Positions 26,343 to 34,781 of a stretch of DNA of 64,000 nucleotides are shown here, one piece after another. Location: positions 868,001 to 932,000 of the forward strand of contig NZ_JAVTTP010000001.1 of assembly GCF_032248455.1 (NCBI RefSeq). Direction: 5' to 3'. Below the pieces are notes generated by a model. That model saw only the letters and a program-made list of their open reading frames with translations. It did no database searches and was not told where the DNA came from. How positions within the stretch are numbered: position 1 is the first letter of the stretch; the number at the start of each line of letters is the position of its first letter. A program made the translations under genes and the position numbers. The DNA comes from Pricia mediterranea. Its GTDB lineage: Bacteria; Bacteroidota; Bacteroidia; Flavobacteriales; Flavobacteriaceae.

Positions 26343-26987
26343 CTATTCGTTCAACTCCGGGTACATTTTTCTTGCCTTTGCGGCGATACGCGCAATAGAA
26401 GCAGGTGTCGATCTGGCCGCGGTTCCTTCCAAGGCCGAACGTTCCGGCGGTGCTCCAGCAGCTGCTTGTTCGGCTAAAACCGCCATTTCGCCGAGAATGA
26501 GGGCATTCTGACGTTCTTTGAACGCTTCCTCCTTGATTTCCTCTTTTTGTCTTTCGACCTGCCTCATTTCTGCTTCGACCTGTTTTTTTTCTTCTTCTAC
26601 CCCCTTTTTTTCCTCTTTGATCTCGTTTTTCTCCTGTTTGATCTCGTTTTTCTCCTGCTTGGCCTCGTTCTTCTCCTTTTCCGCGTTTTCGGCCCGTTTT
26701 CTGTTGACCTCCTTGCCGAACAGAAATCCCGCTGCGGCAAATACAATGGCCTCGACCCCGGAGAAGAGATAGATCAGCCTACTCCACTCTGGATCGTCAA
26801 ACTTGGCCTTCCCGGTCAAAAAATGGATGAAATAGCCGTAGGCGATCAACGCCCCTATGGCTATCACATAGGTAATTAAGGTAAAGACATCATTCTTGTT
26901 CAGCCTGGAATCCTGGGTTTTTCCCGGCTTGTCGTTTACCGTTTCGTTTGGTTTGTCGGTCGTACCGTGGTTTGTTTCGTCGTTCAT
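26343..26987 (-). CDS. Two-TM coiled-coil membrane protein
   Basis: A 214-residue protein of no recognised family. The ATG at 26987 is chosen because the longer ORF would overlap the upstream gene by 86 bp. An acidic/polar N-terminus (~45 residues) is followed by two TM helices (ITYVIAIGALIAYGYFIHFL and YLFSGVEAIVFAAAGFLF). A long charged coiled coil comes next, with near-perfect heptads of the EKNEIKQ type, and a small C-terminal helical end. Both TM helices close together suggest the coiled coil faces the cytoplasm. It is the last gene of a leftward set with the metallohydrolase (67 bp) and the double protease, and may anchor them at the membrane. That role is inference. Confidence 0.75.
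   Translation of the reverse strand: MNDETNHGTTDKPNETVNDKPGKTQDSRLNKNDVFTLITYVIAIGALIAYGYFIHFLTGKAKFDDPEWSRLIYLFSGVEAIVFAAAGFLFGKEVNRKRAENAEKEKNEAKQEKNEIKQEKNEIKEEKKGVEEEKKQVEAEMRQVERQKEEIKEEAFKERQNALILGEMAVLAEQAAAGAPPERSALEGTAARSTPASIARIAAKARKMYPELNE
26616..26678 (-). repeat. 21-bp tandem repeats encoding coiled-coil heptads
   Basis: Two identical 21-bp copies (26616-26636 and 26637-26657) and a diverged third (26658-26678) each encode one heptad of the coiled coil. In-frame slippage here would lengthen or shorten the coil without breaking the gene. Confidence 0.75.
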
Positions 26988-27054
26988 GGCATGGGTTTTG
27001 GGTTTGAAAATTGGTTTTGGATTTATACATATGAAACAGCGCCAGGTCCCCTTT

Positions 27055-28920
27055 TCATCGGTCTTTTTGCACCCGCTGCGGTTTCTTTTGAACGGGTTCT
27101 TTCTGCGGGGGCCTGGGTTTCTTTTCATCGGCCCGTTCATAAACGAGCCGGTCGGCTATAAACGCCCTACCGTTTTCATAAAGGATGGCCCCGACGACCT
27201 TTTCCAATTCTTTCTTCTTCTTGGCAAATTCGAACAGGTCGGCCGTACCGCCGTTTTCCTTTTGGTAGCGTTTGACGGCTACCGGAAGCCACTTTAACAG
27301 ATTCGATTCCAGGTCCCTCATGCGGCGACTATCGCTGCAGACCCTGAGGGGCTCGATATACCCGTCAAGATCACTTCCGACGCAGATGTATTCCGCGGGG
27401 GATTTTTTAGGATTGGCCTTTAGACCGATGACCGCCAGCAGGTGAACGATATTGAAACAAAAGCCTAGTGGATGCATCTCTTTGGCGACCGGCTTTAGCC
27501 AAGCCGATTCGGAGCGTATTTCTTCGACACTGGCATAGTCGAGAGACTGGAGGCCGGTGTACGGAAAGTGGGTCATAAAATCGGCGGTCGTTATAAATTC
27601 CGAAGTATCGATTTCGAAATCCATGTCGGATTCGTTGCCCAACCTCCCGACATCAAGACTGACCCCGATAAGGCCGTTGCTCTGCACCACCTCGATGATG
27701 TCCTCATCCATTAGGTTGATGCTATTCGGGTTGAAAGTGAACGCTTTTCTACTATTGGAACCCCAGTACCCGGCAACCTTGGGCCGGGTAGAAATCTTAA
27801 CCGTCTTGATTCCCTGATCCACATGGTTCAGGCACTTTTGGATGTCGAGGTGGTACTTCCAATCGTTGATGGAATAGCCCGTAACCCCTGTGTGACTGGC
27901 AATCAAAGGGATGTCTTGGTAACCTTTCTCGCTACGGAAATTATAAAGGTCTTGACGCGATTTTAGGCTCATGTGCGCAATGTCGATCAACACAGGGGCA
28001 GGTATGGTGTTGTTGTCAACGTCCTTTTTTTCTTTAGGGGGATTTTTTACTTTTTGGGAAGCGGGCGTTTCTTCAGTCCCGGAAGAGGGAGTTTCTCCGT
28101 TCCCAGTGGAAATTTTAAGTCCGTATGCCCGTTCGATAACCTCCTTGCCCAAATCGGTCAACCCATTGCCAAAGGGATAGAACGAGGGATGTTTCATGGC
28201 TTTTGTCCCAAAGGCATGGGTGGCCAAATGCTGTTCGGGAATATGGGTCAAATGGGTCAAGCTGAGATACAGCACATCCAGGTCTTTTTTACGGAATGCG
28301 TTGACCAGCTCCTCCAAGACGACATCGGGACGTTGGGGCATGCCATTTTTGGGTTCGAAAACACTGGAATTCCCACAGCTCTCGAAACTATCGTATTCCA
28401 GTGCATTTCCGATTTTCTTCGTACAAAGGTTATGGCCACCTTCGATCGCAAATGTCATTTTGAGGGCTTTGTCGTTGTACGTATGGACGTTGTTTCGGTT
28501 CAGGATTTCGATGATGTTGTTCTTTCGCAGTGTAACATAGCGCTCGACTTCCCTTAAAAACAGATTGAGGTACGAAACCTCCCCCTCCTTGACTGCATCG
28601 AAATAGTCATCATCTAAAGGTTTTTTCAGGTTGCTCTTTAGGATATCGGCTATAAAACCTTGGCTTGAAGCTATCCCGAATTCCAGGGCGGCAACGGCCG
28701 CAATGCCCAGATGTACCTTTCCCTCCCTTAGGTAGTCGATACAGCTCTGGCTCTCGACGGTACGAAGTACGGTTTCATCGGTAGTTTCCTTAAAGGTCTT
28801 TGACATCGCGATGGGACGGGTCAAGGCCTTAAGGGCGTTGCCGTCGGATGGCTTTTCCCTTCCGTTGGCGAGATGGTTCTTGGCCAAAGGATGGAAATGA
28901 AGGTCGAAATAGTGATCCAT
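27055..28920 (-). CDS. M19 (renal dipeptidase)-like metallohydrolase
   Basis: A 621-residue protein whose motifs follow the membrane dipeptidase/M19 branch of the amidohydrolase superfamily. The metal-site order is DLHFH (His8, His10) in place of the usual HxD, then Glu160 in FAIEGGHN, His316 in DIAHMS, His343 in ASHTG and Asp517 or 519 in GSDLDG. It is longer than typical M19 enzymes (~400): there is an insertion around 60-150 and a Pro/Lys-rich linker at 280-305, plus a basic Pro-rich tail. There is no signal peptide, so it should be cytoplasmic, unlike many family members. It lies 77 bp after the double-protease gene, suggesting a proteolytic pair. A substrate is not inferable. Confidence 0.75.
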   Translation of the reverse strand: MDHYFDLHFHPLAKNHLANGREKPSDGNALKALTRPIAMSKTFKETTDETVLRTVESQSCIDYLREGKVHLGIAAVAALEFGIASSQGFIADILKSNLKKPLDDDYFDAVKEGEVSYLNLFLREVERYVTLRKNNIIEILNRNNVHTYNDKALKMTFAIEGGHNLCTKKIGNALEYDSFESCGNSSVFEPKNGMPQRPDVVLEELVNAFRKKDLDVLYLSLTHLTHIPEQHLATHAFGTKAMKHPSFYPFGNGLTDLGKEVIERAYGLKISTGNGETPSSGTEETPASQKVKNPPKEKKDVDNNTIPAPVLIDIAHMSLKSRQDLYNFRSEKGYQDIPLIASHTGVTGYSINDWKYHLDIQKCLNHVDQGIKTVKISTRPKVAGYWGSNSRKAFTFNPNSINLMDEDIIEVVQSNGLIGVSLDVGRLGNESDMDFEIDTSEFITTADFMTHFPYTGLQSLDYASVEEIRSESAWLKPVAKEMHPLGFCFNIVHLLAVIGLKANPKKSPAEYICVGSDLDGYIEPLRVCSDSRRMRDLESNLLKWLPVAVKRYQKENGGTADLFEFAKKKKELEKVVGAILYENGRAFIADRLVYERADEKKPRPPQKEPVQKKPQRVQKDR

Positions 28921-28997
28921 AATAGCTTTTTTTTATCCATATCCATTTTAAAGAAGACCCTCGGCTGGCCGACTCAGGACGGTTTGGTGTAAATCAA

Positions 28998-31805
28998 TCA
29001 ATTAAAACTCTCGAAATACACTTTGAGAAGGCTTTCGGTCTGATCGTCGTCGAACTGCGAATAGCTTTCGAGCACTTTGTTCACCGGTCTTCCCGTCATT
29101 GCGGCCACACTGATCCTCGCCCGTTCGGTCAGGGCTTCCCCCACATTGCCACTCTCAAAACCGGGGGTCAGCTTCCTTCTCGCCGTATTCCAAAGGAAAT
29201 GGATGGTCTCTCGAACACCAAGGTCCCAAGGTTCGGGTTTTTCCTTGCCGGCGTAGGCATGCTCAAGCTTGCCCAGCAAGGCATCGACTTCCGTTTGGTC
29301 ATCGATGTCCGGCAGTTTCTGCTGTAATAGATTCCGCACATCAAGAATGCCGTCGCCAAAACGGTCTTTGTCCCATTCCCTTCCGTTCGGTTTTTTGTTG
29401 GCCGAGGCCTTTAGATGCTTCCGGAACAGTTCTACGGTCTGCCAGGGTTTCTTTACATGTTTATTTAGGAAGTCGAGGTGCTTGGCTTTCCACAGGGCTG
29501 CCGCCGATGCCACATGGGGCGTGGCATAGCTGGTTCCCGAGCCGAACACCATGATATCTTCCTGTTTTTTACTTTTGAAGGGCACGTAAACATCCTCGCC
29601 CGGGGCGGTAATGTCGACGGGGGTCCCGTAAGAAGAATATTTCCAGACATCGTTGTTGGGGTTCGAGGCCGCCACAGCTATAGTACCCGGATACACGGCG
29701 GGTGCTATGACAGATTCCACCTTGTTGCCCGCGGCGCAGACCCAGATGATTCCCCTTTCGTAGGCGGTTTTCGCAATGCTGTAGATCATCGGTCGGGGAT
29801 AGCTGCCCATACACATAAAGATAATATCGGCATTGGCGTTTATGGCCTGCAGTACGGCATTGAAGAGATTGCGTCCCCGGCCGATCAAGACGACGGATTT
29901 CGAGATACGGTAGGGAATCACCTTTACCAGCGGACGTCCCGAACTATCGACCGCGATACCCGTATTCCCATCGTTTTCTATCCTGTCGTTGGTCTGTCTG
30001 CCGACTACGATACTGGCGGTCCGGGTGCCATGCCCCGGCTGTCTTAGGATGCCGGTGTCCATTTCGTCACGGGCATCCTCGCCGTCGATGAAATCCTCGT
30101 CCTGCAACAGATCGAAGCCTCCCAATACCTTGTTGTGGTCCGTATACCCGGTATCCAATTGTACAAGACGTATTTTTTCCAGGTTTTTCGCGCTCGTCTT
30201 AAAGGGTTCCTTGCCCAAATCGATCTCGCACATGTTTACCGCTTCCCGGTTCCAGGCCCGGTATTCCCGATGCTTGTTTCCCTGGATATGGGCCTTGACC
30301 AATCGTGCATTGGCCCATCTGATCCTGAAGTTCCCTTCGCTCTCTGACCAATCGGCGGTGCCGTCGTCCAGGGACTCCAGACTTTCGTTGCCCGACCACC
30401 TGCCGTAATGCCCCTCCCTGATATCGGTGGACATCTCAAGGTCGGGGGTACAGGTTTCGATCTGGGGAAGGCCCTCTAGATCGGCAGCAATTTCCCAGGG
30501 ATTTTTATCGGATCGTACTTGAATGTAGTAAAAATTGCGATGTGAGGCCTCGGTTGACATGGGGTACAGGGGCTCGTTGAGCAGCAGGCCGGGGACCAGG
30601 CCGGTCGCGTTTTCCTTCCAATCTTTCTGCATTTCCTTGACCCCGGACAATTGGACCTCGAAGTATTGGGTGCGGGAACCCACGCTTTCGGATCGGTTCA
30701 TGGAATAATAATTTTGTGGAGCAGGGGTTTCCTCGCCGTTTGATGCAGCATGTGTGGGACCGGAAACTGTATTTCTTACCGAGGCTGCACTGACATTTCG
30801 GGCACTGCCGAGCAATTCGGCCCTGCCCCGCTCCATGGATTCGGCAACCGGGATGCGTTCGAGCATTTTCAAGATACTGCTTACCCGGATGCCCTCGTTG
30901 CCCATCCAATCGATGAGGTTGTCGGGGTCTCCGGGCTGTACCACCGATCCGTCCTTTCGTAACCACTGTCCGTGCCGGTTCTTTCTCGGGACACCGCTGT
31001 GGTGCAGGGCGACCACCTCCCCGGTTCCCAGTCCGAGTACCATACTGCCCGATGAGCCGGGAAGCGTGTCGGATTCGTAGATGAGGAAATCGTCCTTGAG
31101 CACCAGCATCCGGATATCCTTCATTACTATCTTCTTATAATCGCCCTTCGGATGCTGCACGATTACACAGTTTTCGCCATCGATGATCTTCCCCAGCTTT
31201 TTGTCCAAGCGGGCCACCGGAAAATCGGTAAGCGGGGTGCCCGCATGCGAAGATTCCGCTACGGCGACCACCGTAAAATCGAGTCCGCTGAACGGGTCTT
31301 CGATGTTTTTTGTATAATTCGAGGTAACAAAAAAAGTTTCGGGCAAGAGATTGAAACTCTCCGAGGCCCCAGGGTTGCCATGCTGGTCTAGCTCATAATC
31401 GAATTGTATGGTAGAATTGCTCGCCACCTGGGGGTCGGGCAGCACATGGTTATTGGTAAGGATCAGGTTTGGGGCGATCAGAAAACCGGTGCCGTAGCCC
31501 GTATTGCCCAACCTTGAATTCGTGGTGATCCGGCCCACGGCCCTCGAAAGTTCGACGATTCGGCGAACAATGCGGATGTCCTGAAAATTGGCCTCGCCGT
31601 TGATGCGCTCCAAGGCCTGTAGTTCGGCCGTTCCCTCGCGTGAAATTCTGTTGGACAGGCGTCTTTTGTCCGTCTGGATCTCCGACAGTTCGACCTTGCC
31701 CTGTCTAACATGGGTGATGTCCGTTTTTATCCGGTCGATGTCGTTCAGGACACTTGAGTAATTAGAATACGCCTGTTCGGCCAATTCCCTGAGTGTATCT
31801 TCCAT
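28998..31805 (-). CDS. Double serine protease: trypsin-like plus subtilisin-like domains
   Basis: A 935-residue fusion of two proteases. Residues ~1-80 are a helical leader. A trypsin-like domain (~90-260) has the complete triad His120 (TNNHV), Asp176 (GLDFTVV) and Ser252 (GSSGS). A middle region (~370-530) resembles a propeptide/adaptor. A subtilase S8 domain (~545-780) has Asp551 (LDTG), His592 (GHGTRTA), oxyanion Asn694 (AAGN) and Ser759 (GTSYATPHVA). A helical C-terminus follows. There is no signal peptide, so both domains appear cytoplasmic, which demands tight control of activity. It is the first gene of the leftward set with the M19-like enzyme and the coiled-coil protein. Similar protease fusions occur in bacterial conflict and signalling systems; that link is inference. 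Confidence 0.85.
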   Translation of the reverse strand: MEDTLRELAEQAYSNYSSVLNDIDRIKTDITHVRQGKVELSEIQTDKRRLSNRISREGTAELQALERINGEANFQDIRIVRRIVELSRAVGRITTNSRLGNTGYGTGFLIAPNLILTNNHVLPDPQVASNSTIQFDYELDQHGNPGASESFNLLPETFFVTSNYTKNIEDPFSGLDFTVVAVAESSHAGTPLTDFPVARLDKKLGKIIDGENCVIVQHPKGDYKKIVMKDIRMLVLKDDFLIYESDTLPGSSGSMVLGLGTGEVVALHHSGVPRKNRHGQWLRKDGSVVQPGDPDNLIDWMGNEGIRVSSILKMLERIPVAESMERGRAELLGSARNVSAASVRNTVSGPTHAASNGEETPAPQNYYSMNRSESVGSRTQYFEVQLSGVKEMQKDWKENATGLVPGLLLNEPLYPMSTEASHRNFYYIQVRSDKNPWEIAADLEGLPQIETCTPDLEMSTDIREGHYGRWSGNESLESLDDGTADWSESEGNFRIRWANARLVKAHIQGNKHREYRAWNREAVNMCEIDLGKEPFKTSAKNLEKIRLVQLDTGYTDHNKVLGGFDLLQDEDFIDGEDARDEMDTGILRQPGHGTRTASIVVGRQTNDRIENDGNTGIAVDSSGRPLVKVIPYRISKSVVLIGRGRNLFNAVLQAINANADIIFMCMGSYPRPMIYSIAKTAYERGIIWVCAAGNKVESVIAPAVYPGTIAVAASNPNNDVWKYSSYGTPVDITAPGEDVYVPFKSKKQEDIMVFGSGTSYATPHVASAAALWKAKHLDFLNKHVKKPWQTVELFRKHLKASANKKPNGREWDKDRFGDGILDVRNLLQQKLPDIDDQTEVDALLGKLEHAYAGKEKPEPWDLGVRETIHFLWNTARRKLTPGFESGNVGEALTERARISVAAMTGRPVNKVLESYSQFDDDQTESLLKVYFESFN

Positions 31806-32165
31806 AATAGCTTGGAATTAAGAATGATTCTTTAACAGGGGGAAAGTGTGCAAAATGTGTCGGGGGGGAAACGACCAAAAAAAAAGACCGATTCGTAAAA
31901 GGGGGAAGATATTTACGTTCCAAAATACAACTATTTTCTTAAATATATGTAGGAAAATCGACTAATTCCAAAAATTAACACGAAAAGGACATCATCCTGA
32001 AACCGCGACCAATGGGACTCTCCGGAATGTATATTCCAACCTTACCCAAAGCCCCACCAGCCATACAGTTACGGTATCCATTCGTACATTTTTTGGTACT
32101 ACCGCGATACTGATTTTTTACCTTTAGGAGACTTCCCCCTTTTATACCATTTATCCGTTATAACT
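31806..32165. other. 360-bp intergenic region with homopolymer runs
   Basis: Divergent promoter region between the double-protease gene and the lipoprotein gene. It has a run of seven G, a run of nine A and a run of five G close together (31861-31906), which are slippage-prone, and the rightward promoter at 32093-32126. No gene is seen. Confidence 0.5.
32093..32126 (+). promoter_or_regulatory. Promoter of the Bor-like lipoprotein gene
   Basis: TTG at 32093-32095 and TACCTTTA at 32119-32126 are separated by 23 bp, matching TTG-N17-23-TAnnTTTG with one mismatch in the last base. Confidence 0.5.
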
Positions 32166-32624
32166 ATGCTCCTTCGATATTTTAGAGAATTCGGTCTCCC
32201 CCGTATTGCGAAACTCGGCCGCCCCCAGTACGCCAAGAACCTCCGCTGTCCCTATCCCTTTCCTAAAAAATTTCGCTCCTTATTTAGTATGGTGCTCATG
32301 GCTGGACTAATGCTGCTTTCCGTTTCCTGTGTCAGCACCCGGATCGAAGCGAGTCCGTTTGACGATAGTGTCGCAAACCTGGAATGCCATAGGGAGTCCA
32401 GCTGGAGCTATTATTGGGGCCTTAAACAAAAAAGGATCGATGTGAATCCAGAAACTGCAAACACCGAATGTCCCTGCCGCGAAAAGACCCTTTCGTGGGT
32501 GGTGGTCAAGACCTCGTTCCCCGATTTTCTTTTGAGTGCGGTGACCCTGGGTCTCGTCAACCACAGAACTGCAACTTATGGCTGCGCCCGGCCCCGGGAC
32601 GGGGAAGGCGAGTTGGAAGAGTAG
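32166..32624 (+). CDS. Bor-like lipoprotein
   Basis: A 152-residue protein with hydrophobic stretch and lipobox LSVSC. The conserved core, YYWGLKQ, a CPC pair, VVVKTSFPDFLLSAVTLGLV and a closing YGCA, resembles the Bor family of small outer-membrane lipoproteins (phage-lambda Bor and relatives). The ATG at 32166 gives a long, basic n-region of ~40 residues; the internal ATG at 32289 would leave the signal without positive charges, so the longer form is kept with doubt. It lies 45 bp before the FAD-dependent oxidase gene on the same strand. Bor proteins are linked to serum resistance in E. coli; a role here is unknown. Confidence 0.65.
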   Translation: MLLRYFREFGLPRIAKLGRPQYAKNLRCPYPFPKKFRSLFSMVLMAGLMLLSVSCVSTRIEASPFDDSVANLECHRESSWSYYWGLKQKRIDVNPETANTECPCREKTLSWVVVKTSFPDFLLSAVTLGLVNHRTATYGCARPRDGEGELEE

Positions 32625-32669
32625 CCGTACACACGAAGAATTGCAGTTCTAAACACAAAAAATACGACC

Positions 32670-34244
32670 ATGACACCTGAAGGCATAGACCCGCTACCCA
32701 TTCGCAATTGGACGAACAAGCACGAGAATTTCACCCATCGATTGGAGCAGGATGCGTCATTCAAGCTCTGGAACCCGCCGGCGGACAGTTATCGGGACCG
32801 GTATCGGGCCACGACCGAGAACTTTCAGTGGCTGATCGGCCATGCCGTCACCAACAACATCAAGTTACGGGCCATAGGCAGCGGATGGTCCTTTACCAAA
32901 GTAGGGGTGACCGAGGGAGGAATGGTCGATACCGCCAGCCTGAACTTTTCCTTTCCCATGCGGCAAAAATTTGTGGACGCCAATTACGCGCAGACTCCCG
33001 AAGACCTGTATTTCGTGCAGTGCGGGGCCCTTATCAATGACCTGAACAACCGATTGGCGAACAAAAACCCCCAACGTTCGATCAAGGCCTCGGGGGCGAG
33101 CAACGGGCAGACCATCGCCGGCGCACTTTCTACGGGTACCCACGGGGCTGCCATCAAGTTCGGGGCAATTCCCGAATTTACGGTCGGGCTGCATCTCGTT
33201 ACCGGCAGCAATCGACATATTTGGCTGGAAAGGGCTTCCTATCCCGTGGCTTCCCAGGAGTTCGTGGACTGGCTCGATGCGGATTTGGTCCGTGACGACG
33301 CCCTCTTCGATGCGGCACTGGTAAGCTTTGGCAGCTTTGGCTTTATCCATGGGGTGATGATCGAGACAGAGCCCCAGTTTCTGCTTACCGAACATCGCCT
33401 GGGTAACATAGCCTATGACGACACGTTAAAAACCGCAATGCGGACCTTGGATTTTTCCGCCCTAAACCTGCCGGGAACGGGAGAGAGCGGCGAGATGTAC
33501 CATTTTGAGGTGCTGTTCAACATCCACAAGTTCGAACCCGGAAACGCCGATAAGGGGGCCTTCTTGAAATACATCTTCAAAAAACCCTTCGCCCTACCAC
33601 ATACGCCCTTGCAACGCAGCAACGATTTTACCTATGGCGACGACCTGTTGGGGATCATCTCCACGCTTTTGGACAAGCTGCCCGCTTCGGGCCGGGGAAT
33701 CCCCGCCATGGTCAACCTGATGTTCGGGCTCGCCTTTAAGCCAGAACCGCCTCGGGTCGGAACCGTACGCGAAATGTTCGGCTACACCAAGTTCAGGGGA
33801 AAGGTGGCCAGTGCCGCCATAGCGATCGACGCCACCGACTCTCCCCGTACCGTAGAACTGCTGATCGAGGTGAACAGACGGGATCCGTTTCCGGGGGGAC
33901 TCGCCCTTCGCTACGTAAAGGGTACCGGGGCTACCTTGGGATTCACCCGATTCCCGAACTCCTGTGTGCTCGAAATGGACGGGGTGGACAGCCTGCCGGC
34001 ACGGAAATTCTTTGCTGCAGCCTGGGAAAAACTGGAGCAGGAGCAGATTCCCTATGCCCTTCACTGGGGAAAGATCAACTTCAACCTCGATGCTGCCCGA
34101 ATCCGGCGCATGTACGGAACCGCGGCCGTAGAGGCCTGGATCGATGCCCGTAATACCTTGCTCGAGCCCTCGGTACTGCCCGTATTCGACAGTCTCTTCC
34201 TACAGCAGTGCGGACTGGATAAAGCTCGGGGGGCGATTGTTTGA
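32670..34244 (+). CDS. FAD-dependent sugar-1,4-lactone oxidase-like protein
   Basis: A 524-residue flavoprotein of the VAO/PCMH superfamily. The FAD_binding_4 domain occupies ~45-230, with the NGQTIAGALSTGTHGA phosphate-binding region, and the C-terminal half carries the D-arabinono-lactone/alditol oxidase block (HWGKINF ... PVFDSLFL). The position that holds the covalent flavin histidine in L-gulonolactone and alditol oxidases (GSGHSF) reads GSGWSF here, so FAD is probably non-covalently bound. There is no signal peptide, so it is cytoplasmic. Oxidation of a sugar lactone or polyol is likely; the exact substrate is not readable. It may be co-transcribed with the lipoprotein upstream. Confidence 0.85.
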   Translation: MTPEGIDPLPIRNWTNKHENFTHRLEQDASFKLWNPPADSYRDRYRATTENFQWLIGHAVTNNIKLRAIGSGWSFTKVGVTEGGMVDTASLNFSFPMRQKFVDANYAQTPEDLYFVQCGALINDLNNRLANKNPQRSIKASGASNGQTIAGALSTGTHGAAIKFGAIPEFTVGLHLVTGSNRHIWLERASYPVASQEFVDWLDADLVRDDALFDAALVSFGSFGFIHGVMIETEPQFLLTEHRLGNIAYDDTLKTAMRTLDFSALNLPGTGESGEMYHFEVLFNIHKFEPGNADKGAFLKYIFKKPFALPHTPLQRSNDFTYGDDLLGIISTLLDKLPASGRGIPAMVNLMFGLAFKPEPPRVGTVREMFGYTKFRGKVASAAIAIDATDSPRTVELLIEVNRRDPFPGGLALRYVKGTGATLGFTRFPNSCVLEMDGVDSLPARKFFAAAWEKLEQEQIPYALHWGKINFNLDAARIRRMYGTAAVEAWIDARNTLLEPSVLPVFDSLFLQQCGLDKARGAIV

Positions 34245-34402
34245 GTAAATTCCAAAAAGGGTATCCTTAGGCCTCAAAACGTAATATTCATCCCAGTAAG
34301 GTTTGCGATAGGTTCTATACGTGTCACTAATTTTATGAATTGCACACCTCATAATATGCAAGATCACGTATCTTATCCATCTAAATTTTAATCCATCCAA
34401 AA

Positions 34403-34774
34403 ATGATAAAAGAGGATTTATTGGGCAAGGAACTCAGCAACCTGTATGCCATTGCCAAACAAGTAAACCGCTATTTCGACGATAGTGATATCAGTTTTCT
34501 ATCGGAGCGGGAGCAACAATTGGTGATGGGCTATGTAAAGTTCAGTTGCGCGAACGAAGAGGAAACATCCGAAAACCTCCGTATTATGCAGGTGAACCCC
34601 GGTAATACTACCGACGCCATCGTTGCTGAAATCACGGAGAACCTGCACGAAATCGCTACCGAAAAAGGACTTAGCAAAAAGGTAAGGGAGCTCAGCTATA
34701 TGATGTCGGTCAACCGTTTAGTGGCCTACCATACCGCGAACTTGGAGAATATCGGATACCTGTTGGAGGAATGA
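34403..34774 (+). CDS. Small all-helical protein of unknown function
   Basis: A 123-residue cytoplasmic protein predicted to be wholly helical, rich in Glu, Asn and Leu, with a single cysteine. It has no motif I recognise; the C-terminal helix (VAYHTANLENIGYLLEE) is loosely reminiscent of ferritin-like bundles, without visible metal ligands. The ATG at 34403 follows an AT-rich region. The downstream gene converges with 7 bp between the stops. Codon use matches the neighbours. I assign no function. Confidence 0.6.
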   Translation: MIKEDLLGKELSNLYAIAKQVNRYFDDSDISFLSEREQQLVMGYVKFSCANEEETSENLRIMQVNPGNTTDAIVAEITENLHEIATEKGLSKKVRELSYMMSVNRLVAYHTANLENIGYLLEE

Positions 34775-34781
34775 CATGGGG

